Positions 40,457 to 48,388 of a stretch of DNA of 64,000 bases are shown in pieces. The position numbers were made by a program, and so were the translations under genes. Origin of the DNA: Curtobacterium sp. UNCCL20 (GTDB taxonomy: Bacteria; Actinomycetota; Actinomycetes; Actinomycetales; Microbacteriaceae); the NCBI RefSeq assembly GCF_900101675.1, contig NZ_FNKG01000001.1, forward strand, positions 1,347,378 to 1,411,377, given 5' to 3'. A model generated the notes under the pieces. That model worked only from the letters and a program-made list of their open reading frames with translations. It was not told where the DNA came from and made no database searches. Within the stretch, counting starts at the first letter, position 1; every line of letters starts with the position of its first letter.

Positions 40457-41686
40457 CTACTGCTCTTGCGACTGCGCCTGCTTGAGCGCGGCTTCGGGGC
40501 TGGCCTTGCCGGTGAGGGCGAGCTGGACGGCGGTGTAGATCTTCGTGGCGGCCTTGGGCCAGTCGGGGCCGAGCTCACCCGTGCGCGCGCGAGCGGTCTG
40601 CACTGTGGTCACGAAGGACGCGACCTGGGGGTGGTCCTTCGCCCACGCGGCGCCGGCCTCGATGTTGGTCGGGACGTTACCGGTGACGCCGGCGATGACC
40701 TTCTGCATCTTGACGCTGTTGAGGCATCCGACGAACTTGCCGGCGAGCTGCATCTTCGCCTTGTCGCCGGTCTGCGGGACGGTGAAGGCCTCGCCACCGA
40801 GCGGGGCGACGGTCTCGGACCCGGTGCGGGTCGGGATCGGAACGCTGTCGAACTCGAGGCTCTTCTTGGCGTTGAGCGCTGGCAGCTGCCACGGGCCGTT
40901 GATCATCATCGCGGCCTTGCCGGCGAGGAACTGGTTGTTGACGTCAGCCTGGGCCCAGTTGATCGAGCTCTTCGACATCGAGCCGTCGTTCTGCAGGGAC
41001 TCGACGAACTGCAGGGCCTGGGTCGCCTCCGGGGTGGCGATGTCCTTCTCGTCGCCGCCGTTCGACCAGAACATGGGCAGGAACTGCCAGGTGCCCTCGT
41101 AGGTGTTGATGTTGCTCATCGCGAACCCGTAGGTCGACCCGCTGGTGAGCTTCTTCGCGGCGGCCTGCAACTCGTCCCAGGTCTTGGGCGGCTGGACGCC
41201 CGCGGCCGAGAGCAGCTTCTTGTTGTAGTACAGGGCGATCGAGTTGGTGGCTGGCTGGAGCCCGTAGAGCTTGCCCTTGTAGGTGTTCGCCGCCTTGACG
41301 CCGGGCACGTCGCCGGAGGCGCTCAGGCCGTAGGACGACAGGTCGGAGAGTGCGCCGGACGAGGCGATCTGCTGGACGTCCGGGTTGTCGAGCATGAGCA
41401 CGTCGGGGAGCGTCTTCGACGATGCCTGCTGCAGCACCTTCGCGATGAGGCCGGCGCCGGCGACGTGGTTGATGGTCAGCTTCGCGCCGACGTCCGTCGC
41501 GCACTGCTTGTAGATCGGGTTGTAGTTGGCCGCGTAGTAGTCCTCGATCGTGAGGGTCTTCGAGCCGGTGGAGGCGGAACCGGAACCGGAGCACCCGGTG
41601 AGGACCAACGGGATCGTGGCGACGACGGCGACGGCGCCGACGAGTGCGCGGATCCGGCGCGACGGGGAAGTGAACTTGTGCTTCAT
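40457..41686 (-). CDS. CUT1 sugar-binding lipoprotein
   Basis: 409-residue extracellular binding protein (SBP_bac_1 family). A signal peptide with lipobox Leu-Thr-Gly-Cys lies near residues 29-32, followed by a Ser/Gly linker and the two-lobe domain with Trp-Asp-Glu-Leu-Gln-Ala-Ala-Ala and Phe-Leu-Ala-Gly-Lys-Ala-Ala-Met-Met-Ile-Asn-Gly-Pro-Trp. It is the first gene of a five-gene operon (binding protein, two permeases, ThuA, ThuB). ATG 41686 has AGAAGAG upstream. Two LacI-type operators lie 100-120 bp upstream, and the divergent LacI is the likely regulator. Confidence 0.92.
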   Translation of the reverse strand: MKHKFTSPSRRIRALVGAVAVVATIPLVLTGCSGSGSASTGSKTLTIEDYYAANYNPIYKQCATDVGAKLTINHVAGAGLIAKVLQQASSKTLPDVLMLDNPDVQQIASSGALSDLSSYGLSASGDVPGVKAANTYKGKLYGLQPATNSIALYYNKKLLSAAGVQPPKTWDELQAAAKKLTSGSTYGFAMSNINTYEGTWQFLPMFWSNGGDEKDIATPEATQALQFVESLQNDGSMSKSSINWAQADVNNQFLAGKAAMMINGPWQLPALNAKKSLEFDSVPIPTRTGSETVAPLGGEAFTVPQTGDKAKMQLAGKFVGCLNSVKMQKVIAGVTGNVPTNIEAGAAWAKDHPQVASFVTTVQTARARTGELGPDWPKAATKIYTAVQLALTGKASPEAALKQAQSQEQ

Positions 41687-41782
41687 TGCAGAGCTCTTCT
41701 CTTGACGGATGCTGGGGCAGGCACGCATCGACGAGGCCGCTGACGTCATCGTCGCTGTGCTCCTGGGGCGAGAAGCTAACAG

Positions 41783-41810
41783 AAAAGCGCTTCACCTGTA
41801 AAGCGCTTTT
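41783..41810. promoter_or_regulatory. Tandem LacI operators, AAAGCGCTTT type
   Basis: Two copies of the palindrome AAGCGCTT (41785-41792 and 41801-41808), each flanked by A/T bases, have centres 16 bp apart in the gap between the ThuAB-linked importer operon and the LacI gene. The central CG and the symmetry are standard for LacI/GalR repressors. Confidence 0.75.
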
Positions 41811-41894
41811 TTGATCACGCTGGAAGCTATGCTGTGGCCGTGGCAGCCGACGCCGAGGGGCCATGATGGAGGCCCCATCGGTTGAGGAGACGTC

Positions 41895-42911
41895 ATGGCC
41901 ACGATGCAGCAGGTCGCGGATCGCGCTGGCGTGTCCATCGCCACGGTCTCCTTCGTGGTCAACGGCACGAAGTACGTCACACCGGCGACCACTGCACGGG
42001 TCACCGCCGCGATGCGCGAGCTCAAGTTCCGCGGCAACGTCGTCGCCCGAGCGCTCGCCAGTCGGCGGACCCGGATCATCGCGCTGCTCTTCCCGACCAC
42101 CGGCAACCGCTTCAGCCCGACGACGTCGCAGTTCTTCATGAGCGCCGCCGAGCGCGCTTCGGAGCGCGGGTACCACCTGGTGCTCTGGCCCGTCGACCCC
42201 GCGGGTGACGACCTCGACGACCTCGTCTCCGGCGGGCTCGTCGACGGCGTCATCCTGATGGAGGTGCGCATGGACGACCCCCGCGTCGCCATCCTCACCG
42301 ACCTCGACGTCCCGTTCACCCTGATCGGGCGCACACGTGACAGCAGCGGGCTGCCCTACGTCGACATCGACTTCGAGACCACCATCGAGGACAGCATCGA
42401 CCACCTCCAGGGACTCGGACACCGGCGGTTCGGGCTCGTCCTCGAGGACCTCGAGGGCACCCCGATGGCCGGCTACGCGCCGCACCTCCGCGCCGAGTCG
42501 ACCTTCGCGCGCGTGCTCGACGAGCGGCAGCTCACCGGGCAGGTCGTCTACGCGGGGCCGGGGAGCGACGGCGGGCGGAAGGCGGCGAGCGACCTGCTCG
42601 AGGCCTCGCCGGACGTGACCGCGGTGCTCGTCATGAAGGACGACTCGGCCGCCGGGGTCCTGGTGGGCTTGTACTCGGCCGGGCGCCGTGTCCCGGAGGA
42701 CGTCTCGGTGCTCAGCATCGCGTCGTCCGAGGCGAACGCCGACCAGCACTACCCGCGCCTCTCGACGATGGTCGCCCCCGGCCCGGAGCTCGGGATGCGG
42801 GCCGCCGACGCCCTCATCGAGCAGCTCGACGGCACCTCCGAGGACCTTCCCCACTTCCTGCTGCCCTGCACGCTGCGGATCGCCGAGTCAACGGCCCCCG
42901 CTCCCGCCTGA
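41895..42911 (+). CDS. LacI-family regulator
   Basis: 338 residues. The DNA-binding helix-turn-helix (Met-Gln-Gln-Val-Ala-Asp-Arg-Ala-Gly-Val-Ser-Ile-Ala-Thr-Val-Ser) occupies residues 4-19 with a hinge helix near 48-56, and a periplasmic-binding-like sugar-sensing domain follows. ATG 41895 has GAGGAG 8 nt upstream. It is divergent from the ThuAB-linked importer operon and two AAAGCGCTTT operators lie between them, so it likely represses the operon until its sugar appears. Confidence 0.93.
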   Translation: MATMQQVADRAGVSIATVSFVVNGTKYVTPATTARVTAAMRELKFRGNVVARALASRRTRIIALLFPTTGNRFSPTTSQFFMSAAERASERGYHLVLWPVDPAGDDLDDLVSGGLVDGVILMEVRMDDPRVAILTDLDVPFTLIGRTRDSSGLPYVDIDFETTIEDSIDHLQGLGHRRFGLVLEDLEGTPMAGYAPHLRAESTFARVLDERQLTGQVVYAGPGSDGGRKAASDLLEASPDVTAVLVMKDDSAAGVLVGLYSAGRRVPEDVSVLSIASSEANADQHYPRLSTMVAPGPELGMRAADALIEQLDGTSEDLPHFLLPCTLRIAESTAPAPA

Positions 42912-42950
42912 CCGACGCTCTGCTGCGCGTCCGCAGCGCGATCACCTGTC

Positions 42951-42992
42951 GGCCTGGAGGCGCGTGTCGGCCCCGCCACGCGCCTCCAGGCC
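42951..42992. repeat. Intergenic palindrome, GGCCTGGAGGC subtype
   Basis: 16-bp arms (42951-42966 and 42977-42992) with a 10-bp loop. It follows the LacI stop and lies 28 bp before a different inverted repeat. Confidence 0.88.
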
Positions 42993-43020
42993 GCCCGTCC
43001 GAGACTCGGTCGAGCTGCCC

Positions 43021-43088
43021 CGAGACTCGGCTGCAGCGACAGATTTCGCGCGCTGGACGCCGAGAACTGTCGCTGACCCCGAGTCTCG
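43021..43088. repeat. Bipartite inverted repeat
   Basis: CGAGACTCGG (43021-43030) pairs with CCGAGTCTCG (43079-43088), and CAGCGACAG (43034-43042) pairs with CTGTCGCTG (43067-43075). Both stems are in register with matching 3-nt gaps. A further half-copy, GAGACTCGG, lies at 43001-43009. It differs from the GGAGGC family. It could be a terminator of the LacI gene or a separate mobile palindrome. Confidence 0.85.
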
Positions 43089-43199
43089 CGTCCACGCGCG
43101 CCCGCGCGCCCGCACTGCGGGACATCCCAGGGAGCATTGGTTGTGTGGACGTACAGGATCGGACGCACCGCAGCGCACCCGCCACGTCGAGGAGGACGG

Positions 43200-44519
43200 A
43201 TGGCAATCGACCGCAGGCTCTTCCTGCTCGGAGGCGCGGGGGTGCTGCTGCTCGCCGGCTGCTCCACCCGGCCCGAACGCACCAGGGTCGAGGACTGGCC
43301 GACGGACCCTCCCGAGGGTGACGTCACGATCAGCTGGTGGGCGGGGCAGGTGGCCTCGAAGGACGGCGGCGACCTCCGGCGGCGACTCATCGCGGAGTTC
43401 CAGAAGGAGCACCCGAACATCCGCGTCCGGATCGTCAGCGCACCGAGCGACACGGACACGAACCGCACCAGCCTGACGACCCAGATCGCGGCCGGCAGCA
43501 GCACTCCGGACGTGTACCTCGGCGACGTCGCGTGGCCCGGGCAGTTCGCGAAGAACAAGCTCGCGACCCCCGTGGACCAGCTCGTCGGCGAGGACTTCTT
43601 CGACCAGTTCCCGGAGGGCCTCCGGCAGGCGGCGAGCGTCGACGGGACGTACTACATGTTCCCGCTCTACATCGACGAGTCGTTCTTCCTGTACCGGAAG
43701 GACCTGCTCGCGAAGCACTCGCTGCAGGTGCCGGGGTCATGGGAGGAGGTGCGCGAGACCGCCGCGAAGCTCGTCGACACGGGCGACGTCAGCTACGGGT
43801 TCGCGTTCCAGGGCGACGTCTACGAAGGGCTGACCTGCAACGTCACCGAGTTCGTCGCGGACGCGGGCGGCTCGCTCCTCAACGACGACCTGACGAAGCC
43901 CGAGACCACGAGTTCCGAGACGAAGCGTGCGTTCGAGTTCATGCGCTCGCTCGTGACGTCGGGTGCGTCGCCGCGGGCAACGCTGACCTACCAGGAGCAG
44001 GACACCAACGACGCCTTCTCGGGCGGTCGGGCCGCGTTCCTCCGCAACTGGTCGTACGCGTGGGGGATCGCGAACGGCCCGGACAGCCGGGTCGCCGGCA
44101 AGGTCGGGCTCGCACCGCGGCCGACATTCGACGGCATGGACGAGCACCACTCGACGATCGGCGGGTGGGGGAACTACATCAACCCGCACACGCAGCAGCC
44201 GGCGGCGGCGCTGACGTTCGCCAGCTGGATGTCGAGCGAGACCGCGCAGCAGTTCCTCACCCGCGAGGGCGGGGTCCTGCCGGCGCGCAGCGAGTCCCTG
44301 GTCAGCGAGGACGCGAAGCGCCAGAAGCGCCCGACCTACGACACGGCGGCGGGCATCACGCTCGTGCCCCGCCCGACCTCGACCGCCTACTACCCGAAGG
44401 TCTCGCAGGGCGTCTACCAGAACGGCAACAGCATCCTCGGCGGACAGGCGTCCGTCGACGGCGGCACGAGCGCGATGTCCTCTGCCATCGCGCTCGCTCT
44501 GCAGGGGGAGGCGCTGTGA
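43200..44519 (+). CDS. CUT1 sugar-binding lipoprotein
   Basis: 439-residue extracellular binding protein. The N-terminus Asp-Arg-Arg-Leu-Phe-Leu-Leu-Gly-Gly followed by lipobox Leu-Ala-Gly-Cys (residues 18-21) resembles a Tat-type lipoprotein signal, although the twin Arg is only partly canonical. The SBP_bac_1 domain follows, with Ile-Ser-Trp-Trp-Ala-Gly, Thr-Pro-Asp-Val-Tyr-Leu-Gly-Asp-Val and Gly-Gly-Arg-Ala-Ala-Phe. ATG 43200 has GGAGGACGG upstream; an earlier GTG was rejected for that reason. It heads a three-gene importer operon with no regulator, enzyme or ATPase gene attached. Confidence 0.92.
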   Translation: MAIDRRLFLLGGAGVLLLAGCSTRPERTRVEDWPTDPPEGDVTISWWAGQVASKDGGDLRRRLIAEFQKEHPNIRVRIVSAPSDTDTNRTSLTTQIAAGSSTPDVYLGDVAWPGQFAKNKLATPVDQLVGEDFFDQFPEGLRQAASVDGTYYMFPLYIDESFFLYRKDLLAKHSLQVPGSWEEVRETAAKLVDTGDVSYGFAFQGDVYEGLTCNVTEFVADAGGSLLNDDLTKPETTSSETKRAFEFMRSLVTSGASPRATLTYQEQDTNDAFSGGRAAFLRNWSYAWGIANGPDSRVAGKVGLAPRPTFDGMDEHHSTIGGWGNYINPHTQQPAAALTFASWMSSETAQQFLTREGGVLPARSESLVSEDAKRQKRPTYDTAAGITLVPRPTSTAYYPKVSQGVYQNGNSILGGQASVDGGTSAMSSAIALALQGEAL

Positions 44520-45487
44520 GCGCGGGCACCGCGACGCGGCCGGGCACCAGGCCTGGAGGCGCGGGGCGCGCGGATCCGCCGCCTCGCCTGACCGGGCGGT
44601 CGCGGCTCGACCGCATCCGCGCGCGGGGTGCGTGGGGCTTCGCAGCCCCGGCGCTCCTGGTGGTCGCGGCGGTCACGATCTTCCCGGTGGTCTACTCGAT
44701 CGTCCTGAGCTTCGCGGACGTCGAGGTCGGGTACGAGGGCTTCACGATCCAGTCGTTCGGGCTGGACAACTACGCGGCACTGGTGCAGAGCGCCGACTGG
44801 TACCGGGCGCTCGGGTTCACGGTGCTCTACACGCTGGTGACGGTGAGCGTCGAGCTCGTCCTCGGCATGCTCGTCGCCCTCGTGCTCGAGCGGCTCGGGG
44901 CTACCCGGGGCTGGATGCTGGCGCTCATGCTCATCCCGTGGTCGCTCGTCACGATCGTGAACGCGCAGCTGTGGAAGTACATCTACGACTCGACGTACGG
45001 CGTCGCGACCTGGTTCTTCGGGTTGTTCGGGGACGCCCCGGTGATCCTCGGCGAGCCCGTCCCGGCGATCACCGGGCTGATGGTCGCGGACATCTGGAAG
45101 ACGACGCCGTTCGTCGCGATCATCCTGCTCGCCGGACTCGTGCAGATCTCGGAGGACCACTACGAGGCCGCCGAGCTCGACGGTGCGAGCTCGTGGCAGA
45201 CGTTCTGGCGCGTGGTCCTGCCGCAGCTCACCCCGACCCTGACGATCGCGGTGCTGTTCCGCATCCTGCAGGCGTTCGGCGTGTTCGACCTGCCGTTCGT
45301 GCTGACGAACGGCGGACCCGGCACCGCGACCCAGTCGCTCGCGATCATGGGCTACAAGGTGCTCTTCCAGGACATCAACATCGGACCGGGCGCGGCGATC
45401 GCGACCTCGACCGCGGTCATCGTCGCGGCCGGGTGTCTGCTGTTCCTCCGGGCGTTCCGGAACCAGGCGAAGGGAGGGGACGACTGA
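44516..45487 (+). CDS. CUT1 sugar ABC transporter permease, MalF-like
   Basis: 323-residue permease with six helices and the EAA loop (Glu-Ala-Ala-Glu-Leu-Asp-Gly-Ala-Ser) near residues 219-227. GTG 44516 overlaps the binding-protein stop (GTGA) with GGGGAGG upstream. The cytoplasmic N-terminal tail (about 35 residues) contains the translated left arm of the intergenic palindrome (GGCCTGGAGGCGCGG at 44550-44564, read as Arg-Pro-Gly-Gly-Ala), so a repeat copy seems to have been absorbed into the reading frame. Confidence 0.9.
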   Translation: MSAGTATRPGTRPGGAGRADPPPRLTGRSRLDRIRARGAWGFAAPALLVVAAVTIFPVVYSIVLSFADVEVGYEGFTIQSFGLDNYAALVQSADWYRALGFTVLYTLVTVSVELVLGMLVALVLERLGATRGWMLALMLIPWSLVTIVNAQLWKYIYDSTYGVATWFFGLFGDAPVILGEPVPAITGLMVADIWKTTPFVAIILLAGLVQISEDHYEAAELDGASSWQTFWRVVLPQLTPTLTIAVLFRILQAFGVFDLPFVLTNGGPGTATQSLAIMGYKVLFQDINIGPGAAIATSTAVIVAAGCLLFLRAFRNQAKGGDD

Positions 45488-46335
45488 TGCCCCGTCACCG
45501 TGTCCGCAAAGGCTGGCGGAAGTGGGTCAACACCGTCAACGTCAGCGGCGTCGTCATCGCGGTGCTCACCGCACTGCCGCTGTACTGGCTCGTGTCGACG
45601 TCGCTCAAGCCGTCCTCCGAGATCGGCCAGTCGCCACCCACGGCGTTCCCACGGTCGATCACCTTCGACAACTTCGTGGTGGCCTTCCGCGACAACGCGC
45701 TCGGCCAGTACATGGTGAACAGCGTCATCGTGTCGGTGTCGACGACGGTGATCGTCCTCGCGCTGGCCTTCCTGGCGGGGTACGCGCTCGCCGGACGGTA
45801 CATCCGGGGCCGCACGGCCATCATGACCTCGCTGCTGATGCTGTCGGTGTTCCCGGCGATCGCGGTGCTGACGCCGCTGTACCTGCTCGAGCGGAACCTC
45901 GGGCTGCTCAACTCGTACCCGGGCCTGATCGTGCCGTACGTGGCGTTCAACCTGCCGTTCGCCATCTGGATCATGCGGAACTACCTGCAGGGCATCCCCT
46001 CGACGATCGAGGAGGCCTCCGAGATCGACGGCGCCGGCGCCTGGCGGACGGTGCTGTCCGTGATCCTGCCGATGGCGAAACCGGGGCTCTTCACGGTGGG
46101 CGTGTTCACCTTCACGGCGTCGTGGAGCGAGTTCCTGATGGCGCTGACGTTCAACAGCGAGAACTCGTTCCGGACGATCCCGGTGGGCATCGCCCTGTTC
46201 GGGACGCAGTTCACGGTGCCGTTCGCCCAGATCTTCGCGGCGAGCGTGGCGGCCACCGTGCCGATCGTGATCCTCGTGCTGGTGTTCCGCCGCTCGATCG
46301 TCTCGGGACTGACCTCCGGCGCCGTGAAGGGCTGA
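45487..46335 (+). CDS. CUT1 sugar ABC transporter permease, MalG-like
   Basis: 282-residue permease with six helices, the EAA loop (Glu-Glu-Ala-Ser-Glu-Ile-Asp-Gly-Ala) and the MalG-type ending Ser-Gly-Ala-Val-Lys-Gly. ATG 45487 shares one base with the upstream stop (TGATG). It completes the second importer. A strong hairpin 28 bp after the stop ends the operon. Confidence 0.92.
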   Translation: MPRHRVRKGWRKWVNTVNVSGVVIAVLTALPLYWLVSTSLKPSSEIGQSPPTAFPRSITFDNFVVAFRDNALGQYMVNSVIVSVSTTVIVLALAFLAGYALAGRYIRGRTAIMTSLLMLSVFPAIAVLTPLYLLERNLGLLNSYPGLIVPYVAFNLPFAIWIMRNYLQGIPSTIEEASEIDGAGAWRTVLSVILPMAKPGLFTVGVFTFTASWSEFLMALTFNSENSFRTIPVGIALFGTQFTVPFAQIFAASVAATVPIVILVLVFRRSIVSGLTSGAVKG

Positions 46336-46363
46336 CGACCAGGATCAGGAGGACGGCGCACAC

Positions 46364-46396
46364 GAACGGCCCGGGGTTCACCACCCCGGGCCGTTC
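46364..46396. terminator. Bidirectional stem-loop terminator
   Basis: A 14-bp perfect stem (46364-46377 with 46383-46396) closes a 5-nt loop midway between the permease stop and the stop of the converging 51-residue protein gene. It would serve both directions. Confidence 0.75.
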
Positions 46397-46444
46397 ACCT
46401 GTCCCACGTACGTGCCCGGCACCGAGCGGCCGGGGTGGTCCACC

Positions 46445-46600
46445 TCAGCCGCGACGCGGGTCGCGGGCGGTGTCCGTGAAGAAGTCCTCGTACAGCCCTG
46501 CGCCGTCCTGCAGCTCGCCGAACTTCCAGCGCTTGCGCATCCGGCGGAACGTCTCGATGCGCACCGGGTCGACGCCCTGCTGGGATTCGTAGTTGCCCAT
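46445..46600 (-). CDS. 51-residue protein of unknown function
   Basis: A short gene with a near-perfect ribosome site (GAGGAGGAATC directly before ATG 46600) and a promoter further upstream. The product is charged and soluble: Met-Gly-Asn-Tyr-Glu-Ser-Gln-Gln at the start, a basic helix Phe-Arg-Arg-Met-Arg-Lys-Arg-Trp-Lys-Phe in the middle and an acidic/aromatic tail Tyr-Glu-Asp-Phe-Phe-Thr-Asp-Thr-Ala. I do not recognise a family. Codon use is normal for the genome. A palindromic stem (46613-46646) in its leader and an inverted repeat over its -10 box suggest tight regulation. Confidence 0.65.
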   Translation of the reverse strand: MGNYESQQGVDPVRIETFRRMRKRWKFGELQDGAGLYEDFFTDTARDPRRG

Positions 46601-46612
46601 GATTCCTCCTCA

Positions 46613-46646
46613 CCTGCGGGTACCCCCGATCGGGGGCCTCCGCAGG
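46613..46646 (-). promoter_or_regulatory. Leader hairpin of the 51-residue protein gene
   Basis: CCTGCGG (46613-46619) pairs with CCGCAGG (46640-46646) around the 14-bp palindrome CCCCCGATCGGGGG (46623-46636). On the transcript this hairpin ends only a few nucleotides before the ribosome site, where it could modulate translation. Confidence 0.5.
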
Positions 46647-46683
46647 AGAAGGTACGGACGAGCCGGAGCCACGTCCGGCAAGA

Positions 46684-46720
46684 TAGGTAGGGAAGTTACC
46701 TAACTGCGCTTGTTGGACAA
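46684..46720 (-). promoter_or_regulatory. Promoter with operator for the 51-residue protein gene
   Basis: On the minus strand, -35 TTGTCC (46715-46720) and -10 TAACTT (46693-46698) are separated by 16 bp. The perfect inverted repeat TAGGTA-N7-TACCTA (46684-46702) covers the -10 box. This is the most AT-rich piece of the neighbourhood, and a dimeric regulator probably binds here. Confidence 0.5.
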
Positions 46721-46758
46721 ACGGTCCGGGAAGCCTCCGAGCCGCCCGTAGCCTGCCG

Positions 46759-47205
46759 TCAAGGGGTCGGAGCGCCGTACTCGAGCGCTTCGATGACGCG
46801 GTCGATGACCTTGACGTACTTGGCCCGATCGCGGTCGGAGAAGGAGGACAACAGCTCGTGCAGGTGTTCGTTCGTGCTGTCCATCGCAGCGGCGTACGCG
46901 CGCTGGGTCTCCGGCGTCAACTCAATGAACCGGCTCCGGCCGTCGTCCGGGTTCGGCACGCGGCAGAGGTGTCCGCCGCGTTCCAGTCGGTCGACCGTGC
47001 CCGTGACTGCCGGTCCACTCAGCCCCAGGTGCGACGCGAGGTCCTTCACCCGGACCTTCCGCTCCGCCGCCTCGGCGCGCGCGACGAACTGCAGGACCGT
47101 CAGGTCCGTGCCCGAGACCTCGAGTCGTTCACGCAGTCGACCGCGAAGCGCTCCCATCGCGGCTTCGAGGCGGGTGATCGCGGCCGTCAGGTCGATCTCG
47201 CTCAC
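46759..47205 (-). CDS. MarR-family regulator
   Basis: 148 residues with a MarR winged helix: Leu-Thr-Val-Leu-Gln-Phe-Val-Ala-Arg, recognition helix Leu-Gly-Leu-Ser-Gly-Pro-Ala-Val-Thr-Gly-Thr-Val-Asp-Arg-Leu, wing Pro-Asn-Pro-Asp-Asp-Gly-Arg-Ser-Arg. GTG 47205 has GAGGGGG upstream. It is divergent from the AraC-family gene at 47328 across 122 bp. It could control the AraC gene, the 51-residue protein gene behind it, or unlinked genes. Confidence 0.9.
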   Translation of the reverse strand: MSEIDLTAAITRLEAAMGALRGRLRERLEVSGTDLTVLQFVARAEAAERKVRVKDLASHLGLSGPAVTGTVDRLERGGHLCRVPNPDDGRSRFIELTPETQRAYAAAMDSTNEHLHELLSSFSDRDRAKYVKVIDRVIEALEYGAPTP

Positions 47206-47266
47206 GTGGTCGCCCCCTCGGTGCGGATCGGTTCGGCGCAACGTTACGCCGCGCTCTCCCTGCCAG

Positions 47267-47281
47267 CGTATCCAGATAACG
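47267..47281. promoter_or_regulatory. Quasi-palindrome between the MarR and AraC genes
   Basis: CGTATC-CA-GATAACG is nearly symmetric (one inserted base) and lies in the divergent gap, a plausible MarR site. No clear promoter hexamers could be fixed. Confidence 0.3.
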
Positions 47282-47327
47282 AGGCCTACTGCGTGATTCG
47301 GACAGGCGCGGCGGATCGGGGGTCGTC

Positions 47328-48311
47328 ATGGTCGACCCGCTGATCACCGACCCCGGCGACGTGACCACGCCCGCGACCGTCCGCTTCGAGGTGGCCGGCC
47401 GGCAGCCCGAGGACGCCGTGCGTGACCTGAGCGGGATCTACGGCGGCGACCGCTGGGTCGCGAAGCCGGCCGACGGAGCGTTCGACTACCGCTACACCGC
47501 GCTCGGGGACTCCGAGGTGACCATCCGGCGTGCGCAGCTCCACGGCGTCCTGGCCGGATCCGTACCGGCTGGCGGTGACTACGTCGTGACGTGGATCGGT
47601 TCGGGCTCCACCGAGGTCGAGCGCCTGGGGGAGCGGTACGCGCTGCCGCTCGGCACCCCCGCGCTGCTGCCGCCGGACCACGACTACTCGTTCCGCAGCA
47701 CCGACCACGACCAGCGGATCGTGCACCTCGACCGGGGGTTCGTCCGCCGGGTCGCCGCGCTGCGCGGGTCGGTCGGGGAGCACGCGCTGCGGTTCGACGA
47801 GCGACGCATCCCCGACCTCGAGACCGCTCGCCGGTGGCAGGGCGTCCTGACGGCGCTCGCCCGGTCGCTCCGCGTCGGCGGGCCGGAGTCCGCGGCATGG
47901 CAGGGCGCGAAGACGATGGCGGCCGAGGTGTTCCTCGACGTGTTCCCGCCGCAGCCGGGCGACCTCCCCGCGGTGCTCGCGCTGCCGCGGAACGCCCGGC
48001 TCCGCGCAGCGGTCGAGTACATCCACGACCACGCCGCCGAGCCGGTCACCGTCGCAGACCTCTCGGCTGCCTCCGGCCTCAGCGTGCGGTCCGTGCAGGA
48101 GTCCTTCCGCCGGGTGTTCGACGTGTCACCGCTGACCTACCTGCGGCAGGTGCGGCTGGACCGGGTCCGTGTCGAACTGCTCGAGCTGGACCCGTCGCTC
48201 GGCGCGGTGGGTGACGTCGCCCGGCGCTGGGGGTTCGCGCACCTCGGACGGTTCTCGGCGTCCTACGCGGAGCGGTTCGGGGAGTACCCGAAGCAGACGC
48301 TGCGGCGCTGA
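47328..48311 (+). CDS. AraC-family regulator
   Basis: 327 residues. An AraC-binding-like N-terminal domain (about 1-190) is followed by two helix-turn-helices (about 225-325) with Val-Ala-Asp-Leu-Ser-Ala-Ala-Ser-Gly-Leu-Ser-Val-Arg-Ser-Val-Gln and Val-Ala-Arg-Arg-Trp-Gly-Phe-Ala-His-Leu-Gly-Arg-Phe-Ser. These match the AraC/XylS consensus, including Gly-Phe-x-x-x-x-Arg-Phe. The start ATG 47328 has GGGGG upstream. No enzyme gene is adjacent, so its regulon is unknown. Confidence 0.92.
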   Translation: MVDPLITDPGDVTTPATVRFEVAGRQPEDAVRDLSGIYGGDRWVAKPADGAFDYRYTALGDSEVTIRRAQLHGVLAGSVPAGGDYVVTWIGSGSTEVERLGERYALPLGTPALLPPDHDYSFRSTDHDQRIVHLDRGFVRRVAALRGSVGEHALRFDERRIPDLETARRWQGVLTALARSLRVGGPESAAWQGAKTMAAEVFLDVFPPQPGDLPAVLALPRNARLRAAVEYIHDHAAEPVTVADLSAASGLSVRSVQESFRRVFDVSPLTYLRQVRLDRVRVELLELDPSLGAVGDVARRWGFAHLGRFSASYAERFGEYPKQTLRR

Positions 48312-48388
48312 GGACCGACGGCGGCTGCGCGCGTCGGTAGCGGCCCTCGTCGCGGTCGGGCCGACGTCGGGAGTGCCCGCCGTCGCCG

